64,000 nt of DNA, from contig JADFYG010000032.1 of assembly GCA_015233155.1 (NCBI GenBank), forward strand, positions 1 to 64,000, given 5' to 3'. A model generated the notes under the pieces. That model was given only the letters and a program-made list of their open reading frames with translations, was not told the DNA's origin and searched no databases. Shown here piece by piece: positions 1-8,370 of this stretch. How positions within the stretch are numbered: the stretch's first letter is position 1; each line of letters begins with the position of its first letter. The stretch is from Candidatus Rifleibacteriota bacterium. GTDB taxonomy: Bacteria > Muiribacteriota > Ozemobacteria > Ozemobacterales > Ozemobacteraceae. A program made the translations under genes and the position numbers.

Positions 1-315
1 GCTCATATGGTTACTCCTTAGGATTCTAGCGGGTTTTATTGAGTGACCATTGTGCCAGTTTCCAAGGAAATTTGGTACCATTATTTTCACAATAATTTTA
101 AAAGTCACCTAATTTTGCAAGTCCCTCATCTCAATAAAATGTAAGACGAGCATCTCTTAACACAAAGCGAGATTCCTCACCTTCGTTCGGAATGACAAAT
201 TTTACTGTCACTTCGAACGAAGGGAGAAATCTCTACCGCGACGAATCATTGGTTCACCCCGAATTATTGAGAATATACAAAATTTCGATGAATTCGCTAC
301 CAGATCAAAACAGGG
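1..315. other. Left-edge non-coding stretch
   Basis: No convincing coding frame is visible before the acetyltransferase start at 316. The only structured element is the inverted repeat at 169-233. No tRNA-like fold or clear promoter was recognised. The stretch may be the tail of an intergenic region whose other half lies outside the window. Confidence 0.6.
169..233. repeat. REP/MITE-like imperfect inverted repeat
   Basis: Two arms of about 28 bases (169-197 and 206-233) are near-perfect reverse complements around an 8-base AT-rich loop. The core of each arm contains CTTCGTTCG and CGAACGAAG. Short palindromes with this type of core (GAGATTCCTC then CTTCG, then GAATGACA) occur dispersed in many bacterial genomes as non-autonomous repeats; that comparison is from general knowledge. 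There is no T-run on either side, so it does not look like an intrinsic terminator. Only one copy is present in this window, so its repetitive nature cannot be confirmed here. Confidence 0.6.
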
Positions 316-819
316 ATGAATATTATAATTAAGCATCTTGTGACCCGGGATTATCCCTGGGTCAGCAAGATGCTTAATCAACACTGGGGTTCTTCAAAAA
401 TAGCGGTCCATGGGGAGTTGATTGCTGCCGACCAGCTTCCAGGTTTGATTGCTTATGTTGATGAAACACCTGCGGGGTTATTAACATACCGTATTTCGGA
501 AGGCAACCTGGAAATAGTAACTCTGAATTCCTTTATACCTGATATTGGAATAGGAACAGCCTTGATTTCAAAAATTAAGGAAATCGCGCTTCAGAAGCCC
601 ATTCTTCGCATATGGCTGATTACAACCAATGACAATCTTGAAGCGCTGGGGTTTTATCAAAAAAAGGGATTTGTACTAGTTCAAATACATCGTAACGCAG
701 TAGCGCAGTCTCGTATTCTAAAACCTTCAATTCCATTGTCAGGAAATCACAATCTACCCATTCGGGATGAAATTGAGCTTGAATTTTGTATTCATGATCC
801 GCCACACAATTCACCTTGA
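316..819 (+). CDS. GNAT-family N-acetyltransferase
   Basis: This 167-residue protein has the layout of a GCN5-related acetyltransferase, which moves an acetyl group from acetyl-CoA to an amine. The acetyl-CoA-binding signature is around residues 75-90 (PDIGIGTALISKI, matching the Q/R-x-x-G-x-G/A loop loosely) and is followed by the typical strand-helix segment with NLEALGFYQKKGF near residues 105-120. The substrate cannot be predicted. The start ATG has only a weak purine stretch (CAGGG) directly in front of it. Its stop at 817-819 lies two bases from the stop of the carbamoyltransferase on the other strand, so the two genes converge with no room for a separate terminator. Confidence 0.8.
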   Translation: MNIIIKHLVTRDYPWVSKMLNQHWGSSKIAVHGELIAADQLPGLIAYVDETPAGLLTYRISEGNLEIVTLNSFIPDIGIGTALISKIKEIALQKPILRIWLITTNDNLEALGFYQKKGFVLVQIHRNAVAQSRILKPSIPLSGNHNLPIRDEIELEFCIHDPPHNSP

Positions 820-821
820 TT

Positions 822-2633
822 TCAGCGGAGAGATTGTTTTCGCTCGATGACATAGTCGCCGATAATCAGATCGTCGATTCCCCATTTCAAAAAGCTGCGA
901 ACGGCATCCGCGGGAGTACACACAATGGGCTCGGCAGGCCCGTTGAAAGATGTATTGAGCAGAACCGGTACACCCGCCTCGCGTTCGAATGCCAGCAGCA
1001 GAGAATGCATCACTGCATCTGATGCGGAAGTCACAGTCTGCACCCGCGCGGTTCCATCTATATGAGTGATGGCCGGCAACCGCTCGCGCCAGGCAGGCAG
1101 CACGTCCATGATCAACAACATGAACGGGGAAGAACGACAGGGCATGACAAAGAATTCCGAAGCTCGCTCCTCCGGCACAATTGGCGCGAACGGACGAAAT
1201 GGCTCCCGATGCTTGACCTTATGATTGAGGTGATCCTTCATCCATGGCCGACACGGATTAGCTAAAATGCTGCGATGACCGAGTGCTCTCGGGCCAAGTT
1301 CCATTCGACCTTGTACCCATCCGACAATTCTGTCTCGTGCCAAACGGCGGGCCGCTTCTTCCGCCGGTTGAGAAGTCTTAAAAAACGATACTTCATTTTC
1401 ACGCAAGGCCTGCTCTATTTCGTCGTTTGTAAAATCGGGTCCGAGAAATACATCTGAAGAATATTCGGTCCTCGGTATTCCGAGGACGTGGTGGGAATAA
1501 TACAGCGCGGCTCCCAGAGCTGTTCCGCCATCGTTCGCCGCCGCCTGAATGAACCATTCCCGGAATGGTCCATCGCGCATTGCCCGAGTGTTGCTATAGC
1601 CGTTGAGAGCCACACCGCCAGCGTAACAGATCCGGTCACTTTGGGTTCTGGCTGAAAGATCGCCGCAGAAATGCAGCAATACAAGATCAGTAAAGTCCTG
1701 GAGTGCACGCGCAAGGTCGATATGTCTGTCTTCCAGGGGTTCTCCCGCAGCCCGGCTCTTGCCAAAACGGCTGACGAAACGCTTACTCAACCATTCCCTG
1801 CGCTCGCCCATCGTGAAATGATATTTGAAGAAGCCAGGTTCGATCTCGAAACCGCCGCCTGGAGTAAGTCGGGCGATTCTGGAAAGATCGAACTTCCGAC
1901 GGAGTTTTCCAAAACCGGCAAGCCCCATTACGGTGCCTTCGCCTGAATAAACCTTGAAGCCAAGGTGATCGGTTATCGCTGAATAAATCGAACCAATGGA
2001 ATGAGGAAACGGAATACGCTCCAAGACTTCTATTCGGGTTCCCCGGCCGTAAGCCTTCATGACGGACTCGAATTCGCCGAGGGCATCACTGGTCAGAATC
2101 GCCGCCTCATCGAAAGGCGATCTGTAAAAGGCTGAAGCCGCATGCGCAAGATGGTGATCAACCCAGTGCCAGCCGACTCCACTCAAGTCGGTTCGAAAAT
2201 GCTGCGACAGCTCAGGGCGCAGGTTGCGTGAACGACTGGCGTGTTTGTACCGGGAGATATCGAAAAGCATTCTGAGAGAATTCGGCAACCAGCGCCAGAT
2301 GTGACGAATATAATTTCGTGTGACCCGATCAGGATCATAATTCACGACAATATCGTCGATGTCCCGAAACGTGAGGCCCAGCCAACGCAGACCGGCATCA
2401 ATCGCAGCGAAGGGATATTCCCGGGAGTGTTTCTGCCTGTCGAACCTTTCTTGCTCGGCGGCGAACAATACGCGTCCGCCGCGCATCAGCGCACAGGATG
2501 TATCGTGCGCGAATGCGCCGATGCCCAGGATCAAACGTTCGGATGCTGGTTTCAGGACTTGCCCCGATGTAACACGTTGTAGACGCAAGCCGGCATGAAT
2601 CGTCCGTCGCGCAGGGGATAAACCTGGCAACAT
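822..2633 (-). CDS. NodU/CmcH-family carbamoyltransferase
   Basis: The protein (up to 603 residues) is an O-carbamoyltransferase: it activates carbamoyl phosphate with ATP and passes the carbamoyl group to a hydroxyl of a sugar, antibiotic or lipid headgroup. The N-terminal ASKHA-fold domain shows LGIGAFAHDTSCAL near residue 37 and the metal-site stretch DHHLAHAASAFY. The C-terminal domain carries GRMELGPRALGHRS, FRPFAPIVPEE and VLLNTSFNG, all hallmark segments of the family. The ATG start overlaps the upstream radical SAM gene by 82 bases and has no good ribosome site; homology begins near LILGIGAF, so a TTG at 2534 is an alternative. It is last in a three-gene operon with two radical SAM genes. 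The acceptor is unknown. Confidence 0.92.
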   Translation of the reverse strand: MLPGLSPARRTIHAGLRLQRVTSGQVLKPASERLILGIGAFAHDTSCALMRGGRVLFAAEQERFDRQKHSREYPFAAIDAGLRWLGLTFRDIDDIVVNYDPDRVTRNYIRHIWRWLPNSLRMLFDISRYKHASRSRNLRPELSQHFRTDLSGVGWHWVDHHLAHAASAFYRSPFDEAAILTSDALGEFESVMKAYGRGTRIEVLERIPFPHSIGSIYSAITDHLGFKVYSGEGTVMGLAGFGKLRRKFDLSRIARLTPGGGFEIEPGFFKYHFTMGERREWLSKRFVSRFGKSRAAGEPLEDRHIDLARALQDFTDLVLLHFCGDLSARTQSDRICYAGGVALNGYSNTRAMRDGPFREWFIQAAANDGGTALGAALYYSHHVLGIPRTEYSSDVFLGPDFTNDEIEQALRENEVSFFKTSQPAEEAARRLARDRIVGWVQGRMELGPRALGHRSILANPCRPWMKDHLNHKVKHREPFRPFAPIVPEERASEFFVMPCRSSPFMLLIMDVLPAWRERLPAITHIDGTARVQTVTSASDAVMHSLLLAFEREAGVPVLLNTSFNGPAEPIVCTPADAVRSFLKWGIDDLIIGDYVIERKQSLR

Positions 2634-4054
2634 TTTCTGACCCGCGTAATGTCAAATGTGTCTGCATCCATGAATGCGTGCAAAAAAATCGATTTGATAT
2701 TCCGCTGGGCTACCTGCAGGTTGTGATGGGCATCGAAGCAGGACTGGCGACACCCATCGAACGCTCGTGTCGCTGATGCCACTTTCGTGGAGCCATTTTC
2801 TTCTTTATGATGTGTTGCGTTTTCCACGTGCTGTTTTCGTTGCGGCGGATTCTGCACGTCCTTGAGCAAACGCCTTACCGACCGAAGGGCTTTCTCCGAA
2901 TCAGGAGTAAGAGCACTTGGACCGGACCAGAGATCGTAAACGGCGGCTTCAATTTTCCCGAAATTTTCGGGATCGGTTCCGAATAAAGCCCTGTTCTTGA
3001 TTATGTCGAGATAAGTTTCCGGCTCGAACATCCTCTTGATCGAAATAAAAGAGTTGTCTTCCGCCCGCAAGAAAAAGGAGAGTGAAAAACAGTTCGGATG
3101 GCTGCATGGAAGCGGCGAAAAGTCATTACTCACAACTCTTCCGCGGGAAGCCTGTTCAATCAGTCGAATAGCCGCTGGAATACTCGTTAATCGCTTATGA
3201 GTCGTCGAAAAGCCAGCGGCATTACCACAGAAAGTGGCGGGCTGAACCATAAGACTCAGCACGTGATCACGTGTGAACAGCATGTCGACAGCCGTATCAA
3301 GCCCGGCTTCGTTTAAGCCGTTGACAAGCGTCAATGTCAGAGAACACGGACCATCAATACGTCCCATCTCATCTATCAGAGCAAGTCTCTCAGCTCCGTC
3401 ACTGATACCACGCATGGTCGACAAAGCTGCGGAGTCTGTTCCATCGAACTGGAGGCTTATCACAACATTCCGCTCGGCAAGAAAACGACGCAAATGGTCG
3501 TCCCGCATCAATCGGCGACCATTTGTCGAAACACTGACGCGGAGAATTTCGCGTCGAGAGAGAATTTCATCGATAATCGCCTCGAACTCCGGGTGCATGG
3601 TCGGCTCACCGCCGGAGACGTTCAAAACATCGATAGCCTCTTCGGTTTCTATCAGCCGGTCAAGAATGCCGCGAAGCTGATCGAGAGACATATGCCAGGA
3701 GTTGCGGTTCTGTACAAGACAAATTGGACAAGTCATGTCGCAATAGTCGGTGATCTCGACGATCGGCATGCACACGTGCTGTTCATGCTGCGGGCAAAAA
3801 CCGCAGTCATCAGGACAGCCTTTTTTCCAGGGCTTGTTGAAAGCGAGCGGAGTTGTGGCTACACGGTGGAAACGGTCTGCGTCGAGATAGGAGGCCAGAT
3901 CGTCCGATACCTCGGCTTCCCGCACTCCGTGAACGGGACAATGTTTTTCGAAAAACACCCTGCCGTCACGTGCCAGAACCTTCGTTGAAACCAGTGTTCC
4001 GCAATCGGGGCAGACTGATCGGGTGACAGTGAGTTGTCCAGTCGGCAGAGTCAT
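2552..4054 (-). CDS. Radical SAM protein, Tes/MSS/MJ0619-like (paralogue 2)
   Basis: This 500-residue protein belongs to the radical SAM group containing archaeal tetraether synthase Tes, bacterial membrane-spanning lipid synthase and the MJ0619 pterin methylase. Visible in order: an N-terminal zinc-ribbon-like pair (C15/C18 and C39/H42), a second Cys cluster (C80, C84, C87, C95), the cluster motif C105-x3-C109-x2-C112, SGGEPTMHPE, and a C-terminal block with HAFMDADTFDITRV and PACVYN that is diagnostic for this family. A stretch near residues 400-420 (KRQHVENATHHKEENG) looks like a variable insert. The ATG at 4054 is two bases after the stop of the upstream paralogue, and the ribosome site GGAGGGG sits in the end of that gene, so translation is coupled. 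The chemistry (C-C coupling of lipid tails or methylation) is inference. Confidence 0.88.
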   Translation of the reverse strand: MTLPTGQLTVTRSVCPDCGTLVSTKVLARDGRVFFEKHCPVHGVREAEVSDDLASYLDADRFHRVATTPLAFNKPWKKGCPDDCGFCPQHEQHVCMPIVEITDYCDMTCPICLVQNRNSWHMSLDQLRGILDRLIETEEAIDVLNVSGGEPTMHPEFEAIIDEILSRREILRVSVSTNGRRLMRDDHLRRFLAERNVVISLQFDGTDSAALSTMRGISDGAERLALIDEMGRIDGPCSLTLTLVNGLNEAGLDTAVDMLFTRDHVLSLMVQPATFCGNAAGFSTTHKRLTSIPAAIRLIEQASRGRVVSNDFSPLPCSHPNCFSLSFFLRAEDNSFISIKRMFEPETYLDIIKNRALFGTDPENFGKIEAAVYDLWSGPSALTPDSEKALRSVRRLLKDVQNPPQRKQHVENATHHKEENGSTKVASATRAFDGCRQSCFDAHHNLQVAQRNIKSIFLHAFMDADTFDITRVRKCCQVYPLRDGRFMPACVYNVLHRGKS

Positions 4055-4056
4055 GA

Positions 4057-5514
4057 TTACCCCTCCTTGACTGAAATGCTTTTATCGGTCGTTTTTGCGT
4101 CGCCATCTGTCCAGAAGCGCTTGTCATGCATGCGGTAGAAGAGATTGTAAGCGCATGCCGGTATCAATCGCCCTTCAGGATCCGGAACCTGATCCGGACA
4201 AGTGGAGACACGAGCCACATCAAAATTGTCTTCATCCATGTGGGCGTGCAGATAAACAGTCAGAACGTATTTTTCTCCGATGCGCTGACGTTCGGCAACT
4301 GTTGGTAAGCGCCCGGATGATGGATACAGCTCACTAATGATAGCCCTGAACCCGGCCAACAGGTCCTCTCCGCCACCAGTGGCCCAAAGACGATCAAGGG
4401 CTGTGCGAAAAACATCTTCCGAGGCATCGGATGGCCGCAGCAGATAGCCCTGCCCGAGCAACAAATCCAACTCTTCCGTGGTAAATATTCTGGAAAAATC
4501 ATACAGTTTTTTGTTCCAGCGGAATATGTAAGCGATCTGGTAGCAGAGCGGATGTGCAGCTGGAAGCGGACGAAAGAAAGACCGCTGAAGACGGCTTCCT
4601 GTGGCTTCTTCGACGAGCCTGGCCGCACGATCGAGCGGAAGGTGTGTTCGTGGTTCGAAAGTACGACCACCAAAACCGGTATAGGTCATGGTCTGAACCG
4701 TAATACTGCGGACGCAGGAAAAGCGGTCCGCCAAGTCGAGTATGGCACCGAATTCGTTTTCGTTCACCCCTGGAATCAAAACGTGCAGTAAAGTAGTACC
4801 AACTCCTGCGGTCTGGAGATTTTCGAGAGCCTGAAGTTTATTGGCAACTATATCTTTTCCGTGGATCCGAACAGATGTTTCAGGAGAAAGCGTATCGAAG
4901 GAAAGAATAACGTAAGCTCCGGTTTCGGCCAGCGAACGGCAAAATTCGGGCTCGCGCGCGATGCGCATGCCGTTGGAATTCACTGTAACACGGCCTATCT
5001 CCGGGCGTCGGGCTTCATTTATCAGGTCAATCAGTTTTGGATGAAGGGTCGGTTCGCCTCCAGTGATATTAATCAGGTCGAATGGCCCTGAGCGCTCGAT
5101 GAGCCGGTCCAGCAGCCTGGACAATTCTTCCCGGCTCATGTACCAGGCTTTGTCGGGGCGATTGAACGTAAAGCAGATTGGACATTTCAGATCGCAAGCA
5201 TTGGTTATCGAAAATACGGGAAGATTGCATGCTCCGGAATGCAGCGTACATGGTCCGCAGTCATGCGGGCACCCTTTGCGAACAGGATGTGACGGAGTAT
5301 TGAACGGGCGTGATCGCACAGTGGTTCTCATGTGGCCAACATACCAGGAGAAGGATTCAGCGATCATGGCTTCCTGAGGCCCACAGTCAGGGCAGAGGTT
5401 GGTCTGAAAAACCGAACCGTTCCGCTCTATAATGCGCGAACTGGTAAGCTTTCTACAGGATCTGCACATTCCGGTCGTAGTGGAAAGATAGGTATACGGA
5501 CGTTCTGGACGCAT
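4057..5514 (-). CDS. Radical SAM protein, Tes/MSS/MJ0619-like (paralogue 1)
   Basis: First gene of the minus-strand operon, 485 residues. It has a four-Cys ribbon (C17, C20, C41, C44), a second Cys cluster (C82, C86, C89, C96), the 4Fe-4S motif C107-x3-C111-x2-C114, NITGGEPTLHP, NSNGMRI, and the family-typical C-terminus HAHMDEDNFDVARV with IPACAYN. The paralogue just downstream shares every block, so the pair arose by duplication. Known relatives join inert hydrocarbon carbons (archaeal Tes, bacterial MSS) or methylate pterins (MJ0619); which applies here cannot be read from sequence. The start ATG is preceded by AAGGATG about eight bases away. Confidence 0.88.
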   Translation of the reverse strand: MRPERPYTYLSTTTGMCRSCRKLTSSRIIERNGSVFQTNLCPDCGPQEAMIAESFSWYVGHMRTTVRSRPFNTPSHPVRKGCPHDCGPCTLHSGACNLPVFSITNACDLKCPICFTFNRPDKAWYMSREELSRLLDRLIERSGPFDLINITGGEPTLHPKLIDLINEARRPEIGRVTVNSNGMRIAREPEFCRSLAETGAYVILSFDTLSPETSVRIHGKDIVANKLQALENLQTAGVGTTLLHVLIPGVNENEFGAILDLADRFSCVRSITVQTMTYTGFGGRTFEPRTHLPLDRAARLVEEATGSRLQRSFFRPLPAAHPLCYQIAYIFRWNKKLYDFSRIFTTEELDLLLGQGYLLRPSDASEDVFRTALDRLWATGGGEDLLAGFRAIISELYPSSGRLPTVAERQRIGEKYVLTVYLHAHMDEDNFDVARVSTCPDQVPDPEGRLIPACAYNLFYRMHDKRFWTDGDAKTTDKSISVKEG

Positions 5515-5807
5515 ACAAACATCCTTTTATTCAAATGATCAGACAGTGCGAGAAAGAATGGCCCGGGAGTGAGCAAAAAAATGTCTTTTCGAACCAGTAT
5601 GTTAACATGCAATGCCACTTTCCGCATAAAATTGGTTTTATATTTCTTCTTCTTCTTTATCTAGGTAAACGCATTATAATTTTCACAGTCTGCTTTAACC
5701 GCAAATAAACACGGATTGTTTTCATCCTGCACCTTTTTATCCATTTTCCCTGATTCTTCTTGCGAAAATATCGTAAATCATGACAACATGGCATTGGAGG
5801 TCGTATC
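5515..5807. promoter_or_regulatory. Divergent intergenic region with ATTATAAT box
   Basis: This AT-rich region separates the minus-strand radical SAM operon from the plus-strand methyltransferase and must hold both promoters. A symmetric ATTATAAT at 5673-5680 reads as a perfect -10 hexamer on either strand, but I could not pair it with a good -35 at 16-18 bases on either strand. No hairpin terminator or RNA gene was recognised. Confidence 0.35.
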
Positions 5808-6431
5808 ATGATTTCCTGGCTTCGAAGTCATTGGCAAACGCTCGTAAATTGGTTTCTTGTTTTCACCATCGGTCGTTTTGCATTTCGCCAGCGCATGGAG
5901 GCATGGCGCAACAATCGGTTTGACGCTCTGGAAGGTGTGTTTGTCACACAGAACCTCGCCGGTCTTGTGTCTGTGTTGATTCGCAGCGAACATCGCTCCA
6001 TAGAGAAGCGCGTCTGGCCACAGATTGTAGCTCTTACGGCTTTTTTTTCAGGAGCGGGATTTGTCCAAACCGATGATGCTTCTTCGATTTTGATCCGACT
6101 TGCCCGCGGTTTTATCTTTGCGGCAGTGACAATCGGGATTCTCTCATTTATGTCTCTAGGGCGCAGTTTCGGCATTCTTGTAGCTGTACGGCAAGTAAGA
6201 ACCACAGGCCTGTACCGGTTCATCCGACATCCGATGTATCTTTCCGACCTGCTCTGGCGTATCGGTTATATATTGAAGAATGCCTGCAAACGAAATCTCG
6301 TGTTGTTCCTGATTTCATCAGGATGTTACGTGTATCGCGCAATACTTGAAGAAAGATTTCTCGACGAAGATCCTGCATACCTCGAATATCGCCGGCAAGT
6401 ACCTTTTCGATTTATTCCGGGCATCTTTTGA
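5808..6431 (+). CDS. ICMT/PEMT-like integral membrane methyltransferase
   Basis: A 207-residue membrane protein resembling isoprenylcysteine carboxyl methyltransferase and phospholipid methyltransferase families, which use SAM at the membrane. The conserved C-terminal half shows VRTTGLYRFIRHPMYLS (the RHPxY SAM-pocket motif) and then LEERFLDEDPAYLEYRRQV (the E-E-x-x-L and Y-x-x-Y-x-x-x-V pattern). Several hydrophobic segments precede it. The start has a strong ribosome site, GGAGG eight bases upstream. It is followed after 18 bases by the acyltransferase gene, so the two probably form an operon. The acceptor (lipid, quinone-like or peptide carboxylate) is not evident. Confidence 0.8.
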   Translation: MISWLRSHWQTLVNWFLVFTIGRFAFRQRMEAWRNNRFDALEGVFVTQNLAGLVSVLIRSEHRSIEKRVWPQIVALTAFFSGAGFVQTDDASSILIRLARGFIFAAVTIGILSFMSLGRSFGILVAVRQVRTTGLYRFIRHPMYLSDLLWRIGYILKNACKRNLVLFLISSGCYVYRAILEERFLDEDPAYLEYRRQVPFRFIPGIF

Positions 6432-6449
6432 TTTCTCATATAAATCGTC

Positions 6450-7049
6450 ATGACTGATTCAAGCCAGGGCCCGACTATCTGGACAGATCTTGAATCTGCG
6501 CGACCGGCTTTTCGACAATTTTTACATTCAGATTGTCACGATTCTGCGAACAGATGGTTTGTTTTCGAAAATGAATCTCCTTTTCCCGTAGACAACTGCC
6601 TATGCTGGTGGGAATATACGACGGGGACTGGGGCAATGCATGCATCTATACGCTGGACACTACTGAACACACTGTACTGTCAACCTTTTTCAGGTTTGAA
6701 GCGTCTTGGTTTGTGCTTTTACGGGGCGAAGATCCACTCACGTGCTTACCTTTCTCCGCAGGTGTTCATTGATCCTCTGTTTCCATCACTATTGACCATC
6801 GAAGAAGGCGCACTGCTCGGATTAGGCGTGCGAATTGCACTTCATGAGCATGCGGGAAATCGATTCCGGGCAGGGCGGGTTCGCATTGGTCGTGGCGCGA
6901 CAATTGGTGCCGATACCCGGATAGCCTGCGGCGTAGAGATCGGAGAATATGCCAGAATCGGCCTCGGGAGTGTGGTTTTGCGTGATATACCACCTCACTC
7001 CATTGCTGTAGGCAATCCCGCACGGATCATCGCCAAAATCGACAAATGA
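6450..7049 (+). CDS. Left-handed beta-helix (hexapeptide repeat) acyltransferase
   Basis: A 199-residue protein whose C-terminal 110 residues carry hexapeptide repeats (VRIGRGATIGADTRIACG, VEIGEYARIGLGSVV) and the typical end DIPPHSIAVGNPARII of the MaT/NodL/WbbJ-type trimeric O-acetyltransferases. These proteins form a left-handed beta-helix and bind acyl-CoA between subunits. The N-terminal 85 residues lack repeats and are not recognised. The ribosome site is weak; the gene lies 18 bases after the ICMT-like methyltransferase and is probably co-transcribed. Substrate unknown; sugars or lipid headgroups are usual for the family. Confidence 0.85.
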   Translation: MTDSSQGPTIWTDLESARPAFRQFLHSDCHDSANRWFVFENESPFPVDNCLCWWEYTTGTGAMHASIRWTLLNTLYCQPFSGLKRLGLCFYGAKIHSRAYLSPQVFIDPLFPSLLTIEEGALLGLGVRIALHEHAGNRFRAGRVRIGRGATIGADTRIACGVEIGEYARIGLGSVVLRDIPPHSIAVGNPARIIAKIDK

Positions 7050-7112
7050 CCCGATTATTCACAAATTGAGTGCAACTAAGAAATAACCAGATTCAGGCAG
7101 TTTATCGCATGT

Positions 7113-7150
7113 ACAAAAACACCGCCCATCATTACCTGCGATGGGCGGTG
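7113..7150 (-). terminator. Intrinsic terminator (minus strand)
   Basis: A perfect 11-bp stem (7120-7130 with 7140-7150, CACCGCCCATC and its complement) with a 9-base loop. Read on the minus strand it is followed by a run of five T. It sits 70 bases past the stop of the secreted-protein gene ending at 7220 and would also block readthrough from the acyltransferase side. Confidence 0.85.
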
Positions 7151-7219
7151 CTGTGCTATTGGCCAGTTCTGGATTTCAAAGTAATTTCACTCTGAATATT
7201 TACTCCGAATCCGCAAAGG

Positions 7220-8368
7220 TCAGTTGGCGGAACCGTAGCGATCGAGGAAAGATGTCAGGTTACGGTAGCGCAAAGTTTGTGACATTAACAGGGAAACGTG
7301 TTCATATTGTGCTTCCGGCGAATCGAGCAGGAAGGTAAGGGAGACATCCTCGCCCGACGCCTGGACCGTGAGTTTGCCGAGTGATTCCTTCTCGTCTTCA
7401 CGAGTTGATTGTTCCGACAGGCGAACCACCTGCTCGGAGATTAATTCCCGAAGCTGTTCAGCAGCCTCGGCATTTTTCATCCGGACCTGGTAAGTTACGG
7501 TGTATGCTGATGCCTTTTTGGCTTCGCGTTCCCAGTGATATTTAGCCGTCATGGACTCACATTGAGCAATCTGGCCGCGGATTCGGCTCTCCAGTGGGAC
7601 GGTTTTGTCATCGCTGTGAGGGATTCCAAGCTTTTCCGCGAGGGTTTTCATTCCACCTGAAACTTTTGCCCGTAAGCCACCTGATGGCCGATTGAATTTG
7701 ACCATGCGCTCGATCTCGCGTGGAGTGAACTTAAAAGTGGTTTGTGCATCCACTTCAGCTGGAACCTCTTCGTTCAGCTTTTCTTCGCCCTTCAACACCT
7801 TTATGGTTTCTTCCAGAACACTCTGATCCTGGCGCGGAATCGAGGCGAAAAGCACACAGTGCTGCTGAGGCATGTTTCCAACGTATACTGTGTAAGGACG
7901 CTCGATGTAATCGAAGGTCTTGAAAGTCACTCCGTCGATTTCCCGTTGTCCGGTCTGGGCATTACCGCCGTTTACTTTCTGGTATTCCTGAAAATCGCGA
8001 TCGCTTTCAGCAACCAGCTTGTCATACTGAATATCGCCAAGCATTACCAGAATGCCGGAACTAAGTTCGCCCGATCCTCGCGTGATAACCGCTCCGACGT
8101 GTAAACTCTGGGTCCTGGTGTCAGGAATACCAAGCCTTTTCGCTTTATAGGCTACGGCCAACCGTCTCAGCGTGCCAAAATCGCCCTTGTTTTTCAGATC
8201 GGCTTTCATGTAGGCATTGAAAGGTTTGAGGTCGACGAGGCTGAGGTCTTTTGGATTTGAAACTACCGGAATCCCTTTGCCGTCGGTTAGAGTACGGGCT
8301 GCGGCTGAATGCACTGATGGAACGAATAGAAGACCGGCCGCTAGAACGAAACTGATAAGACGCTTCAT
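7220..8368 (-). CDS. Secreted protein of unknown function
   Basis: This 382-residue protein is not recognised. It begins with a clear Sec signal peptide (MKRLISFVLAAGLLFVPSV, cleavage after SAAA). The mature part is hydrophilic and mixed alpha/beta, with an internal TFKFTPREIERMVKF segment near residue 212 and no catalytic motif I can name. It is the second gene after the PhnD-like binding protein: the two are separated by two bases, and the ribosome site AAGGAGAGG lies inside the end of that gene, so they are translationally coupled. Context suggests a periplasmic partner of the binding protein. A terminator follows at 7113-7150. Confidence 0.85.
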   Translation of the reverse strand: MKRLISFVLAAGLLFVPSVHSAAARTLTDGKGIPVVSNPKDLSLVDLKPFNAYMKADLKNKGDFGTLRRLAVAYKAKRLGIPDTRTQSLHVGAVITRGSGELSSGILVMLGDIQYDKLVAESDRDFQEYQKVNGGNAQTGQREIDGVTFKTFDYIERPYTVYVGNMPQQHCVLFASIPRQDQSVLEETIKVLKGEEKLNEEVPAEVDAQTTFKFTPREIERMVKFNRPSGGLRAKVSGGMKTLAEKLGIPHSDDKTVPLESRIRGQIAQCESMTAKYHWEREAKKASAYTVTYQVRMKNAEAAEQLRELISEQVVRLSEQSTREDEKESLGKLTVQASGEDVSLTFLLDSPEAQYEHVSLLMSQTLRYRNLTSFLDRYGSAN

Positions 8369-8370
8369 TG

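Noticed and set aside
2359-2667. Small frames on both strands at the junction between the carbamoyltransferase and radical SAM genes.
   Set aside because: They overlap well-supported genes and have no start signals of their own.
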